From the NCBI RefSeq assembly GCF_037997115.1, contig NZ_CP150484.1:770847-834846 (forward strand): DNA of 64,000 nt, read 5' to 3'. Numbering within the stretch: position 1 is the stretch's first letter; each line of letters begins with the position of its first letter. Of this stretch, positions 45,911 through 53,858 are shown piece after piece. The DNA comes from Amycolatopsis coloradensis (GTDB lineage Bacteria; Actinomycetota; Actinomycetes; Mycobacteriales; Pseudonocardiaceae). A model generated the notes under the pieces. It did no database searches and had not been told where the DNA came from. It worked only from the letters and a program-made list of their open reading frames with translations. The translations under genes and the position numbers were made by a program.

Positions 45911-48217
45911 ATGACCCGCGAAGCACCCGCGAACGACGTTGACGAGACACAGCTCGAGGTCGGGAAACCGAAGAGCTGGGCGGCCGGGATCCCCGGGGTC
46001 GCAGTCTCCCTGATGCGCGGCATGGAACAGATGGGCGCCGCGCGCACGGTGAAGACGCTGCGCCTGCTGAACCAGCGCGACGGCTTCGACTGCCCCGGTT
46101 GCGCCTGGCCGGAGCCGCGCGAGGTCGACGGCGAGCACCGCAAGCTCGCGGAGTTCTGCGAGAACGGTGCGAAGGCCGTCGCCGAGGAGGCGACGAAGCG
46201 CCGCGTCGGCCGCGAGTTCTTCGCCGCGCACTCCATTCAGGAACTGGCCGGGAAGACGGACTACTGGCTCGGCCAGCAGGGCCGCATCACCGAGCCGTTC
46301 GTGCTGCGCGAAGGCGCGACGCATTACGAGCCGATCTCCTGGGACGACGCGTTCACGCTGGTCGCGGACGAGCTTCGCGCGCTGCAGGACCCGAACGAGG
46401 CGATCTTCTACACCTCCGGCCGCACCAGCAACGAGGCCGCGTTCCTCTACCAGCTGCTCGTGCGCTCCTACGGCACCAACAACCTCCCCGACTGCTCCAA
46501 CATGTGCCACGAGTCCTCCGGCGCGGCGCTCGCCGCCACGACCGGGATCGGCAAGGGTTCGGTGTCGCTCGCCGACATCCACAAGGCGGACCTGATCGTG
46601 GTGGTCGGCCAGAACCCGGGCACCAACCATCCGCGCATGCTGTCCGCGCTGGAGGAGGCCAAGGGCAACGGCGCGAAGATCATGGCGGTCAACCCGCTGC
46701 CCGAAGCCGGGCTGATGCGGTTCAAGAACCCGCAGAACGTTCGCGGCGTGGTCGGCAAGGGCACCCCGCTCGCCGACGAGTTCGCGCAGATCCGGCTCGG
46801 CGGCGACCTCGCGCTGTTCCAGGCGATCGGTCATCTGCTGCTGAAGTGGGAAGCGGAGACTCCCGGCACGATCGTCGACCGCGCGTTCGTCGAGTCGTCC
46901 ACCGAGGGCTTCGAGGACTACGCGAAGCATCTGCGGGAGGTCGACTGGACCGAGGTCGGCGCCGCGACCGGGCTGCCGCGGGAGCAGATCGAGCGGCTGG
47001 CGCGGATGATCGCGACGTCGAAGCGGACCATCTACTGCTGGGCGATGGGCCTGACCCAGCACAAGCACGCGGTGCAGACGATCTCCGAGATCGCGAACCT
47101 GGCGCTGGTGCGCGGCATGATCGGCGAACCGGGCGCGGGCCTGTGCCCGGTTCGCGGGCACTCCAACGTGCAGGGCGACCGGACGATGGGTATCTGGGAG
47201 AAGATGCCGGAGTCCTTTATGGACAGTCTCGACGCCGAGTTCGGCATCAAGGTGCCGCGGGAGCACGGCCACGACACCGTCGCCGCGATCCGCGCGATGC
47301 GGGACGGCAAGGGCAAGGTCTTCTTCGCCGTCGGCGGCAACTTCGCGTCCGCCACCCCGGACACGGAGCTGACCGAGAAGGCGCTCAAGTCGTGCTCCCT
47401 GACCGCGCACGTGTCGACGAAGCTCAATCGCTCGCATGTCGTCCCGGGCAAGACCGCGTTGATCTTGCCCACCCTCGGCCGCACGGAACGCGACGTCCAG
47501 GCCGGCGGCGAGCAGTTCGTCACCGTCGAGGACTCGATGTCGCAGGTGCACACCTCACGCGGCAGGCTGGCCCCGGCCAGTGAGTACCTGCTCTCCGAAG
47601 TCGCGATCATCTGTCATCTCGCGGAAGCCCTGCTCGGTGCCGGGCACGCGGTGCCGTGGCGAGACTTCCACGCCGACTACGACCTCATCCGCGACCGGAT
47701 CGCCCGCGTCGTCCCCGGCTGCCATGACTACAACGCCCGGGTGCGCGAGCCCGACGGGTTCGTCCTCCCGCACGCGCCGCGCGATTCCCGGCAGTTCAAC
47801 GGAACCGCGAACGGCAAGGCGAACTTCACCGTCTCCGAACTCGAATACCCCGAGGTGCCCGAAGGCAGGCTGCTGCTGCAGACGATGCGCAGCCACGACC
47901 AGTACAACACCACCATCTACGGCCTTTCCGACCGTTACCGCGGCATCGAGGACGCGCGGCGCGTGGTGCTCGTGAACCCCGAGGACCTGGTCTCGCTCGG
48001 GCTCGCCGACGGCGCGATGGTCGACCTGGTCTCGGAATGGCGGGACGGCGACCGCCGGGCCCCGCGGTTCCGGGTGGTCTCCTATCCGACGGCGAAGGGC
48101 TGCGCGGCGGCGTACTTCCCCGAGGCGAACGCGTTGGTGCCGCTGGATTCGGTGGCGGACAAGTCGAACACCCCGGTGTCGAAGGCGATCGTGGTGCGGC
48201 TGGAGCCGGTCGCCTGA
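45911..48217 (+). CDS. FdhF/YdeP family molybdopterin oxidoreductase
   Basis: The 768-residue protein belongs to the bis-MGD molybdoenzymes related to formate dehydrogenase alpha subunits. Visible motifs: FDCPGCAWPEPREVD (near residue 60), SGRTSNEAAFLYQLLVRSYG, CSNMCHESSG, ADLIVVVGQNPGTNHPR and the C-terminal MGD segment YNTTIYGLSDRYRGI. YdeP-type proteins are linked to acid or oxidative stress and their substrate is unsettled. A fdhD homologue lies 4 kb away, fitting a need for sulfuration of the cofactor. Confidence 0.9.
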   Translation: MTREAPANDVDETQLEVGKPKSWAAGIPGVAVSLMRGMEQMGAARTVKTLRLLNQRDGFDCPGCAWPEPREVDGEHRKLAEFCENGAKAVAEEATKRRVGREFFAAHSIQELAGKTDYWLGQQGRITEPFVLREGATHYEPISWDDAFTLVADELRALQDPNEAIFYTSGRTSNEAAFLYQLLVRSYGTNNLPDCSNMCHESSGAALAATTGIGKGSVSLADIHKADLIVVVGQNPGTNHPRMLSALEEAKGNGAKIMAVNPLPEAGLMRFKNPQNVRGVVGKGTPLADEFAQIRLGGDLALFQAIGHLLLKWEAETPGTIVDRAFVESSTEGFEDYAKHLREVDWTEVGAATGLPREQIERLARMIATSKRTIYCWAMGLTQHKHAVQTISEIANLALVRGMIGEPGAGLCPVRGHSNVQGDRTMGIWEKMPESFMDSLDAEFGIKVPREHGHDTVAAIRAMRDGKGKVFFAVGGNFASATPDTELTEKALKSCSLTAHVSTKLNRSHVVPGKTALILPTLGRTERDVQAGGEQFVTVEDSMSQVHTSRGRLAPASEYLLSEVAIICHLAEALLGAGHAVPWRDFHADYDLIRDRIARVVPGCHDYNARVREPDGFVLPHAPRDSRQFNGTANGKANFTVSELEYPEVPEGRLLLQTMRSHDQYNTTIYGLSDRYRGIEDARRVVLVNPEDLVSLGLADGAMVDLVSEWRDGDRRAPRFRVVSYPTAKGCAAAYFPEANALVPLDSVADKSNTPVSKAIVVRLEPVA

Positions 48218-48219
48218 GC

Positions 48220-48304
48220 GGTGCTGAAGGGGACTTTCCCCGCATGCGATGCGGGGAAAGCGCCCTTCACCGCGTGAGACGAGGGGAAAGTCCCCTTCAG
48301 CACC
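48220..48304. repeat. Compound inverted repeat, TGAAGGGG family
   Basis: A perfect 22-bp outer stem (48220-48241 with 48283-48304) surrounds a second copy of the arm. CCCCGCAT and ATGCGGGG form an inner hairpin around GCG, so the element can fold in two ways. It fills the gap between the convergent FdhF and LCP stops. Confidence 0.93.
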
Positions 48305-48311
48305 GGCTCGC

Positions 48312-49715
48312 TCAGTTGATGCACCCGGTGTCGTCGGAGGTGATGGGCTCTTCGGTCCGGACCCCGGCCGCCCCGCCACCCGAAGACACGCCCGGTCCCT
48401 TGTAGACCTGGCCGAGGACGACCTGGACATGGCCCTCCGGAACGGAATCGGCCTTCTGGGTTTCCAGCCCGCCGAGCAGCTTCGCGATCTCCGTGGCGGG
48501 CCCGGACGCGTCGCTGAACCGGACGACGGAGGTCCGTCGTCCGGTGTCGGCCGTCGCCTCGCCCTTGCCGAATCCCTTCTCCGCCAGGAGATCCGAGACG
48601 CGAGCGGCCAGGCCGTCCTTGCCGCTCGCGTTGACGACGTCGACCTTGGGGCCGGCGGGCGCCTGCGGCGTCGTGGGCTGGGCACCGATCAGGGACGCGG
48701 CGAAGGCCCGCACCTGGGCGGGGTCCACCTGCACGGCGGTCGCGGTCGGTTGCCTGGGGTTGTAGCGGTAGTCGGGGTTGACCACGGGGATCGTGTCGAA
48801 GGCGATGCCGCCGCCGGTGACGCCTCGCATCTGCCGGACGAAGTCGAGCAGGTCCCACGAGCCGTCGAGCACGACCGAACGTTTCACCGCGTCGATCAGT
48901 TCGGAGAGACGGGCCGGGTTGGCGAGCGTCCCGGCGGAGAGCACCTGCTTCGCCAGCCCGGCGAGGAACACCTGCTGACGGCGGACGCGGTCGAGGTCGC
49001 TGCGGGGCAGATCCTCGCGCTGGCGGACGAAGGCGAGCGCGTCGGCGCCCTGGATCGTCTGCTTGCCCGCCTTGAAGTTCGCACCGGACTTGATGTCCTT
49101 CGTGTCCCGCTTCAGGCACACCTCGACGCCGCCGACGGCCTTGCTGATGTCGTAGAAACTCTGCAGGTTGACCTCGGCGAAGTGATCGATCTTGACGCCG
49201 GTGAGGTCCTCGACCGCCTTCAAGGTCGCCTTCCGCGCGGCCGTGATCGCCACCTTGTCGATCTCCGCCTTGTCGGTCTTGCCCGCCTCGCGCTGCGCAC
49301 TCGCCGAGGCGAACTTGGCGTGACCGAAGATCCCGTTGATCTTGGTCTTGTCCTTCGTCCCCGGCTCCGCGACCCAAGAGTCGCGCGGGATGGAGAAGGC
49401 CTTCACCGCCTTCTGGCCATTGGGGATGCGGAGCACGATGAGCGTGTCGGTCAGGTCGTCGCCGTTCGCACCCACGCGCAGTTCACGCAGCATCTCCGGG
49501 GACAGCGGGTTGCCGTGCTCGTCGGTCCGCGAATCGCGCCCGACCAGCAGGATGTCCAGCGAACCGTCGGCGGGCTGTTCCCCCGGGTCCGGCGCTTCGA
49601 TCACGTCTTCGCGGGTCACGCCGTCCAGCGACTTCATGGTCGAGTATCCGTACGCGGTCCCCCCGAACACCGTCACCGCCAGCGCGGCGACCAGGACCTT
49701 CCCCAGCTTGTGCAC
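48312..49715 (-). CDS. LytR-CpsA-Psr (LCP) family glycopolymer ligase with LytR_C domain
   Basis: GTG 49715 gives 467 residues. An N-terminal membrane anchor (VLVAALAVTVFGGTAYGY) is followed by the LCP domain with LLVGRDSRTDE, AFSIPRDSWV and the arginine-rich SDLDRVRRQQVFL, which bind polyprenyl-pyrophosphate. A C-terminal LytR_C domain (about residues 345-445) follows. LCP proteins attach secondary wall polymers (arabinogalactan in this order) to peptidoglycan. Confidence 0.93.
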   Translation of the reverse strand: MHKLGKVLVAALAVTVFGGTAYGYSTMKSLDGVTREDVIEAPDPGEQPADGSLDILLVGRDSRTDEHGNPLSPEMLRELRVGANGDDLTDTLIVLRIPNGQKAVKAFSIPRDSWVAEPGTKDKTKINGIFGHAKFASASAQREAGKTDKAEIDKVAITAARKATLKAVEDLTGVKIDHFAEVNLQSFYDISKAVGGVEVCLKRDTKDIKSGANFKAGKQTIQGADALAFVRQREDLPRSDLDRVRRQQVFLAGLAKQVLSAGTLANPARLSELIDAVKRSVVLDGSWDLLDFVRQMRGVTGGGIAFDTIPVVNPDYRYNPRQPTATAVQVDPAQVRAFAASLIGAQPTTPQAPAGPKVDVVNASGKDGLAARVSDLLAEKGFGKGEATADTGRRTSVVRFSDASGPATEIAKLLGGLETQKADSVPEGHVQVVLGQVYKGPGVSSGGGAAGVRTEEPITSDDTGCIN

Positions 49716-49763
49716 GTTCCTTGGACGCGCGGGAGGCCGTCAGTGCTGCATGGGTGATCCAGT

Positions 49764-50507
49764 TCACATCCGCAGATGCGACGCGCCGTTCAGGTCGAGG
49801 ATCGCGCCGGACGCCCACGTGGCCTCGGCGGAAGCGAGATAGACCACCGCCGCCGCGACCTCCTCCGGCATGCCGACCCGGCCGAACGGGCTCTCACCGC
49901 GCGCGCCTTCGACCTTCGCCGCGACCCGGTCCGTCGCGGTGAAACCGGGCGCGACCGAGGTCACCGCGATCCCATGCGGGGCGAGGGCGACGGCGAGCGA
50001 CTGCCCGAGCGAGTGCAGCGCGGCCTTGCTCGCGCCGTACGCCGGGAACTCGGGCTCGCCCTTGAAGGCGCCCCGCGAGCCGATGTTGACCACCCTGCCT
50101 GCCACCGCGCGATCGATCATGTGCCGGGTCACGCAGTAGGTCACGTTCGCGGTGCCGAGCACGTTGACGTCGAGCATCCGCCGCCAGGCCCGCTGCCAGT
50201 CCTCATAGGACACTTCCGCGAGGGAATGGGCGACCGCCGCGGACGGCGCGAAGGCGGCGTTGTTCACCAGGACATCGACACCGTCCACCAGCGCCTCCGC
50301 CTCGTCGGCGACCCGCTGCGCCACTTCGGGATCCGAGAGGTCGCCCTGGACGAGCCCGTGGCCGGAACCGCGCAGCTCGCCGAGGGTCCGCTCGGCGTCC
50401 TCCCGCTTCGAGGCGTAGTGGACGGCGACTCGGTCGCCCTTTTCCGCGAAGGCCCGCGCGATCGCCCGGCCGATACCGCGCGACGCCCCGGTCACCAGAA
50501 CTCCCAC
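49764..50507 (-). CDS. SDR family oxidoreductase (FabG-like)
   Basis: The 247 residues have the classical SDR cofactor motif VTGASRGIGRAIA (residues 5-17), NNAA near 87, the Ser in VVNIGSRGAF and the YxxxK pair in YGASKAALHS. The start is GTG 50507. No partner enzyme defines the substrate; it may act in fatty acid or polyketide-type ketone reduction. It ends shortly before the LCP gene start, on the same strand. Confidence 0.9.
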   Translation of the reverse strand: MGVLVTGASRGIGRAIARAFAEKGDRVAVHYASKREDAERTLGELRGSGHGLVQGDLSDPEVAQRVADEAEALVDGVDVLVNNAAFAPSAAVAHSLAEVSYEDWQRAWRRMLDVNVLGTANVTYCVTRHMIDRAVAGRVVNIGSRGAFKGEPEFPAYGASKAALHSLGQSLAVALAPHGIAVTSVAPGFTATDRVAAKVEGARGESPFGRVGMPEEVAAAVVYLASAEATWASGAILDLNGASHLRM

Positions 50508-50516
50508 GAGCAGACC

Positions 50517-50645
50517 TTAGCCGCCGAAGAGCTGGACGACCTTCCGGAACAGTTCGTAGACGCCGTAGGCGAACGGAACCGCGACCCACAGCCAGGCGAA
50601 GACCATCAGTCCGGTGCGGCGGCGTTCGGGGGCCTGTCCGGTCAT
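50517..50645 (-). CDS. MFS transporter small subunit (OFA-associated, 42 residues)
   Basis: ATG 50645 overlaps the OFA transporter stop (ATGA) and encodes MTGQAPERRRTGLMVFAWLW and 22 further residues, ending in a TAA at 50517. It has one transmembrane helix (LMVFAWLWVAVPFAYGVYEL) after a basic N-terminus, so the predicted topology is N-terminus inside. Such small subunits are annotated beside oxalate/formate antiporter-like MFS genes in other bacteria. Its size makes it easy to miss. Role in stability or gating is an inference. Confidence 0.75.
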   Translation of the reverse strand: MTGQAPERRRTGLMVFAWLWVAVPFAYGVYELFRKVVQLFGG

Positions 50646-52003
50646 CGGGCCTCACTCCTCGCGGGCTCGCCGGACGACGCCGGCTCGTGGTACTTCGCCT
50701 TGACCGGGCGCACCAGTTCGTTGGCCACGAAGCCGACGATCAGCAGGCCGATCATGATGAACAGCGACGTCGTGTAGAGGTCGGGGCCGACCTTGCCCGC
50801 CGCCTTCTGGCTGTCGGAGATGGCGTTGACGATGAGCGGCCCGAGCACCCCCGCCATCGACCACGCGGTCAGCAGCCTGCCGTGGATCGCGCCCACCTGG
50901 TAGGTGCCGAAGAGGTCCTTCAGGTACGCGGGCACGGTCGCGAAGCCGCCGCCGTAGAACGACAGGATCAGCATGGCGCACAGGACGAACACGAGCTTCG
51001 ACGCGTTGGTGGTCAGCGCGATCACCAGGTACAGCAGCGCGCCGGCACCGAGGTAGAGCCGGTAGATGTTCTTGCGCCCCACCAGATCCGAAGTGGACGA
51101 CCAGACGAACCGGCCGAGCATGTTGGTCAGCGAGAGCAACGCGACGAACCCGGCCGCGGCGGCGGTGCCGACCGGTGTCGAGGTCTCGCGGAAGAAGTCC
51201 GCGATCATCGGCGACGCCTTCTCCAGGATGCCGATGCCCGCGGTCACGTTGAAGCACAGGACCACCCAGAGCAGCCAGAACTGCGGCGTCCTGAGGGCGT
51301 TGCGCGCCGACACGTTCGCGGTGGTGATCATCGCGTTGCCGTGGTCGGTCTTCGGTTCCCAGCCGGACGGCTTCCAGCCGTCGGCGGGAACCCGGACCAG
51401 CAGGATGCCGAGGGTCATGAAGACCGCGTAGACCAGGCCGTGCACGAGGAAGGCCGTCGCGACGGTTCCGACCGACCACGGCGCCGCGCCCAGCATCTGC
51501 GAGGACCACGGGGAGGCGATCAGCGCACCACCGCCGAAGCCCATGATCGCGATCCCGGTCGCCATCCCCGGCCGGTCCGGGAACCATTTGATCAGCGTCG
51601 ACACCGGCGAGATGTAGCCGATGCCGAGCCCGATGCCGCCGATCCCGCCCCAGCCGAGGACGACGAGCCAGTACTGCGACGTCGCCACGCCGAGCGCGGA
51701 AAGCAGGAAGCCCGAGCTGAAACAGACCATCGAGACGAACATCGCCCAGCGCGGCCCGTTGCGTTCGACCAGCGTCCCGCCGAACGCGGCCGACAGCCCG
51801 AGCATCACGATGCCGAGCTGGAACGGCAGCGCGCTTTCCGTGCCGCTGAGCCCGAGGGTCTTCTCCAGCGGCGGTTTGAAGACGCTCCACGCGTACGCCT
51901 GCCCGATCGACAAGTGGACGGCCAGCGCGGCGGGCGGCACCAGCCAGCGGCTCCAGCCCGGCGATGCGACGATGCGGGAACGGTCCAGGAAGCCGACAGC
52001 CAT
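50642..52003 (-). CDS. OFA family MFS transporter (oxalate:formate antiporter type)
   Basis: ATG 52003 with GGAGG upstream gives 453 residues and 12 helices. OFA features are present: LSIGQAYAWSVFKPPLE in helix 1, GIGGIGLGIGYISPVSTLIK in helix 4/5 and the WFPDRPGMATGIAIMGFGGG segment. Members exchange oxalate and formate or import related carboxylates. The 42-residue partner follows with a 4-bp overlap. It is divergent from fdhD and 2.4 kb from the FdhF/YdeP gene, suggesting formate handling. Confidence 0.9.
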   Translation of the reverse strand: MAVGFLDRSRIVASPGWSRWLVPPAALAVHLSIGQAYAWSVFKPPLEKTLGLSGTESALPFQLGIVMLGLSAAFGGTLVERNGPRWAMFVSMVCFSSGFLLSALGVATSQYWLVVLGWGGIGGIGLGIGYISPVSTLIKWFPDRPGMATGIAIMGFGGGALIASPWSSQMLGAAPWSVGTVATAFLVHGLVYAVFMTLGILLVRVPADGWKPSGWEPKTDHGNAMITTANVSARNALRTPQFWLLWVVLCFNVTAGIGILEKASPMIADFFRETSTPVGTAAAAGFVALLSLTNMLGRFVWSSTSDLVGRKNIYRLYLGAGALLYLVIALTTNASKLVFVLCAMLILSFYGGGFATVPAYLKDLFGTYQVGAIHGRLLTAWSMAGVLGPLIVNAISDSQKAAGKVGPDLYTTSLFIMIGLLIVGFVANELVRPVKAKYHEPASSGEPARSEAR

Positions 52004-52034
52004 CCGGCGCCTCCGTACTCTGAGGATGTGCACT

Positions 52035-52056
52035 GGGAATGTATTACTTAATTCCC
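52035..52056. promoter_or_regulatory. Inverted repeat in the OFA/fdhD divergent region
   Basis: GGGAAT (52035-52040) and ATTCCC (52051-52056) form a perfect 6-bp palindrome around a 10-bp A/T-rich spacer, which stands out in this high-GC sequence. Its place between the two divergent genes suggests a shared operator. The regulator is unknown. Confidence 0.45.
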
Positions 52057-52104
52057 GACGTTGCAGTACTCAAGTGTCGAACAATCGGTCAGAAGGGTGG
52101 ACAA

Positions 52105-52950
52105 GTGGGCAGGGTGACGGTGCGGCGTCCGGTGCGGAAGATCTCCGCGGCGAAGGACGTACGGCGGCCCGACGCGCTCGCGGCCGAAGAACCGCTGGAG
52201 ATCCGCGTCTGCGGCAAGGCACTCGCGGTCACCATGCGGACACCCGGCAACGACGTGGAACTGGCGCACGGGTTCCTGCTGTCGGAGGGCGTGCTCACCT
52301 CGCGCGAGGACGTCGCGGTCGCGCGGTACTGCGACGGCGTCGACGACCAGGGCCGCAACACCTACAACGTCCTGGACATCGCGCTGGCCGATGGGGTGGC
52401 TCCGCCGGAGACGGGCGTCGAGCGGAACTTCTACACCACGTCCTCGTGCGGCGTCTGCGGCAAGGCCGCGCTCGACGCGGTGAAGCTGAAGAGCCGGTTT
52501 TCGCCGGAGAAGTCCGAGTTCGCGGTGAGCACCGGAGCGCTGTCGAAACTCCCGGACACGCTTCGCGCACACCAGAAGGTCTTCTCCAGCACCGGCGGGC
52601 TGCACGCGGCCGCCCTGTTCGACGGCGACGGGAACCTCGCCGTCGTCCGCGAGGACGTCGGCAGGCACAACGCCGTCGACAAGGTCCTCGGCTGGGCGCT
52701 GCAGGAGGGCCGGATCCCCGCGTCGGACGTCGGACTGCTGGTCTCCGGCCGCGCCTCGTTCGAACTGGTGCAGAAGGCCGCCATGGCCGGGATCGGCCTG
52801 CTGGCGGCGGTTTCCGCGCCGTCGTCGCTGGCCGCGGAACTGGCCGACGAGAACGGCATGACCCTCATCGGTTTCCTGCGTGGCGACAGCATGAACCTCT
52901 ACAGCGGCGAACAGCGGGTGCTCGGCCTCGTGAGTGGTAAGGACGGTTAG
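52105..52950 (+). CDS. fdhD: Formate dehydrogenase accessory sulfurtransferase FdhD
   Basis: GTG 52105 (AGAAGGG upstream) gives 281 residues. FdhD moves sulfur from a cysteine desulfurase to the bis-MGD cofactor; its CxxC loop is seen in [17 protein letters not shown] (near residue 112), and [16 protein letters not shown] is the family signature. The last residues VSGKDG and the stop TAG lie inside a long inverted repeat that also occurs elsewhere in the window, so the native C-terminus was probably altered by that element. Confidence 0.94.
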   Translation: MGRVTVRRPVRKISAAKDVRRPDALAAEEPLEIRVCGKALAVTMRTPGNDVELAHGFLLSEGVLTSREDVAVARYCDGVDDQGRNTYNVLDIALADGVAPPETGVERNFYTTSSCGVCGKAALDAVKLKSRFSPEKSEFAVSTGALSKLPDTLRAHQKVFSSTGGLHAAALFDGDGNLAVVREDVGRHNAVDKVLGWALQEGRIPASDVGLLVSGRASFELVQKAAMAGIGLLAAVSAPSSLAAELADENGMTLIGFLRGDSMNLYSGEQRVLGLVSGKDG

Positions 52951-52972
52951 AACCGTCCTTACCACTCACGAG
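52927..52972. repeat. Perfect 22-bp-arm inverted repeat, copy 2 of the duplicated element
   Basis: The element repeats the core at 30113-30160 base for base, including the 2-nt centre. Its left arm is translated as the end of FdhD, and the TAG stop (52948-52950) spans the centre. Confidence 0.95.
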
Positions 52973-53032
52973 ACTGATAAATCCTGAGCATCCGTTTGAC
53001 AACACCGTTTTCGCGGGGCCATCGTCCTGGGC

Positions 53033-53854
53033 ATGAGCGCTTACACCCGGCAGGCGATGGCGCGGCTGTTCGATCGGACGGCGGAGACCTACGACGCGCT
53101 CGGCGTCGACTTCTTCGGCGCGTTCGCCGCGGAACTGCTCGACCGGGTCGGGCTCGTTCCCGGTGAGCGCGTGCTGGATGTCGGCTGCGGACGGGGCGCG
53201 GTGCTGTTCCCCGCGGCCGAGCAGGTCGGCCCGGAAGGATCGGTGCTGGGGATCGACCTTTCCGCGGAAATGGTCGAGCGCACCGCGAAGGATATCGAGG
53301 CACGTGGTGCCAACGCCTCGGTTTCCCTTATGGACGCCCAAGAACCGACGCTGGACGACGCCGCCTTCGATGCCGTCCTCGCGTCGTTCGTGGTGTTCTT
53401 CCTGCCTGATCCGGTCGACGGCCTGCGGTCTTGGCATCGCCTCCTCGCACCCGGCGGCCGGCTGGGTGTCACCACGTTCGGCGCCGACGATCCCCGGTGG
53501 GCGGGCGTGCGCGAGGTGTTCAAACCGTTCGTTCCGCCGGAGCTGGCCTGGACACTGGCCGTCAGGGCGGGACTGTTCGCCACCATCGAAGGATTCGGCC
53601 AGGCCGTGGCGTCGGCGGGTTTCACCGGTGTCACGTCCGTGGAACGCGTCTATCCGGTGAAGTTCGCCGACCCCGGGCACTGGATCACCTGGTCGTGGTC
53701 GCACGGCCAGCGGATGTTCTGGGAGCTGATCCCGGAAGACCACCTCGACGCCGTGCGCCAGGCCGTGCTCGCGGAGCTCGAACCGCTCCGCGAGCACGAC
53801 GGGAGTATGGTGCTGGCGCAGACCGTGCGCTACACCCTCGCCCACCGCGGTTGA
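53033..53854 (+). CDS. Class I SAM-dependent methyltransferase, UbiE/COQ5-like
   Basis: The 273-residue protein has motif I RVLDVGCGRGAVLFPAAEQV (near residue 46), motif II VLGIDLSAEMVERTAKD, and the post-I segment FDAVLASFVVFFLPDP. The C-terminal part, which selects the acceptor, is not assigned. It lies head to tail behind fdhD and ends 4 nt before the convergent ABC-F gene. Confidence 0.87.
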   Translation: MSAYTRQAMARLFDRTAETYDALGVDFFGAFAAELLDRVGLVPGERVLDVGCGRGAVLFPAAEQVGPEGSVLGIDLSAEMVERTAKDIEARGANASVSLMDAQEPTLDDAAFDAVLASFVVFFLPDPVDGLRSWHRLLAPGGRLGVTTFGADDPRWAGVREVFKPFVPPELAWTLAVRAGLFATIEGFGQAVASAGFTGVTSVERVYPVKFADPGHWITWSWSHGQRMFWELIPEDHLDAVRQAVLAELEPLREHDGSMVLAQTVRYTLAHRG

Positions 53855-53858
53855 CCGG

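Noticed and set aside
45854..47551. A 565-codon open frame antisense to the FdhF/YdeP gene
   Set aside because: No domain and a typical mirror composition; the plus-strand enzyme is well supported.
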